From NCBI GenBank assembly GCA_021778875.1, contig JAJYBT010000164.1, forward strand, positions 1 through 6,325: a DNA stretch of 6,325 nucleotides, given 5' to 3'. The translations under genes were made by a program, and so were the position numbers. Under the pieces are notes generated by a model. It did no database searches. It was given only the letters and a program-made list of their open reading frames with translations, and was not told the DNA's origin. Shown here piece by piece: positions 6,200-6,325 of the stretch. This DNA is from Acidobacteriota bacterium (GTDB lineage: Bacteria > Acidobacteriota > Terriglobia > Terriglobales > Acidobacteriaceae). Within the stretch, counting starts at the first letter, position 1; the number at the start of each line of letters is the position of its first letter.

Positions 6200-6325
6200 C
6201 TATTGCAGCGTCCCGCCAATGTAGTTGATGCCGTCATTCGGTCGCCGCGGGTCCAGAACCTCAAACACCACGTCATCGCCCGACTTCAGCTTGCTCACAA
6301 CGGCGTTGTACTGGTCCTTGTTTGC
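6200..6325 (-). CDS. C-terminal end of a probable PDZ-domain (HtrA/Deg-type) serine protease, partial
   Basis: On the minus strand the frame is open from the window edge to a TAG at 6200-6202, giving 41 residues. They include NKDQYNAVVSKLKSGDDVVFEV, which resembles the last helix and strand of a PDZ domain (a helix with an alternating hydrophobic pattern, then K-x-G-D-x-V-x-F-x-V). A short tail ending in NYIGGTLQ follows. This arrangement is typical of the C-terminus of HtrA/DegQ-like periplasmic proteases, which degrade misfolded envelope proteins. The protease domain lies outside the window, so another PDZ-containing protein remains possible. The hairpin at 6108-6144 follows it. Confidence 0.6.
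   Translation of the reverse strand, partial: ANKDQYNAVVSKLKSGDDVVFEVLDPRRPNDGINYIGGTLQ

Noticed and set aside
1..6325. Novel defence system, mobile element, CRISPR array or biosynthetic cluster
   Set aside because: I saw no repeat arrays, transposase, integrase, nuclease, toxin-antitoxin or assembly-line enzyme motifs. The genes are typical chromosomal ones with uniform codon use.

Overview
The window looks like ordinary chromosomal DNA from a GC-rich Gram-negative bacterium. Codons end strongly in C or G (GCC, CTC, ATC, CGC). The TPR protein, the secreted peptidoglycan-binding protein and the PDZ-type C-terminus resemble proteins I associate with Acidobacteriota (Acidobacteriaceae). That assignment is inference from protein style, not from a marker gene.

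Layout, left to right. A TPR-repeat protein on the + strand is cut by the left edge and ends at 1075. A small zinc-ribbon/PspC membrane protein follows (1169-1480), then, one base later, an alpha/beta hydrolase (1482-2315); this pair is probably an operon. Next is diaminopimelate decarboxylase, lysA (2402-3694), which I place at a TTG start with a well-spaced Shine-Dalgarno. A secreted type-B carboxylesterase (3788-5356) closes the + strand block. A strong hairpin (5376-5405) lies between it and the convergent minus-strand gene 5460-5933, a secreted small peptidoglycan-binding-domain protein with a very basic, His-containing linker. Upstream of that gene are a plausible sigma70-type promoter, a pair of 12-bp inverted repeats and a perfect 14-bp hairpin. 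The hairpin lies downstream of a second minus-strand gene, of which only the last 41 codons (6200-6325) are visible; it is probably a PDZ-containing HtrA/Deg-type protease.

Functionally, lysA makes lysine from meso-diaminopimelate, itself a peptidoglycan precursor. The PG-binding protein and the putative HtrA-like protein act in the envelope. The esterase is exported and the PspC protein is membrane-bound. Beyond this loose envelope theme I see no evidence that the genes form one pathway.

I found no RNA genes, CRISPR arrays, insertion sequences, phage genes or recognisable defence or biosynthetic system. The points worth a second look are small: start-codon choice, hairpins, the inverted-repeat pair, the zinc-ribbon/PspC fusion and the polycationic linker.
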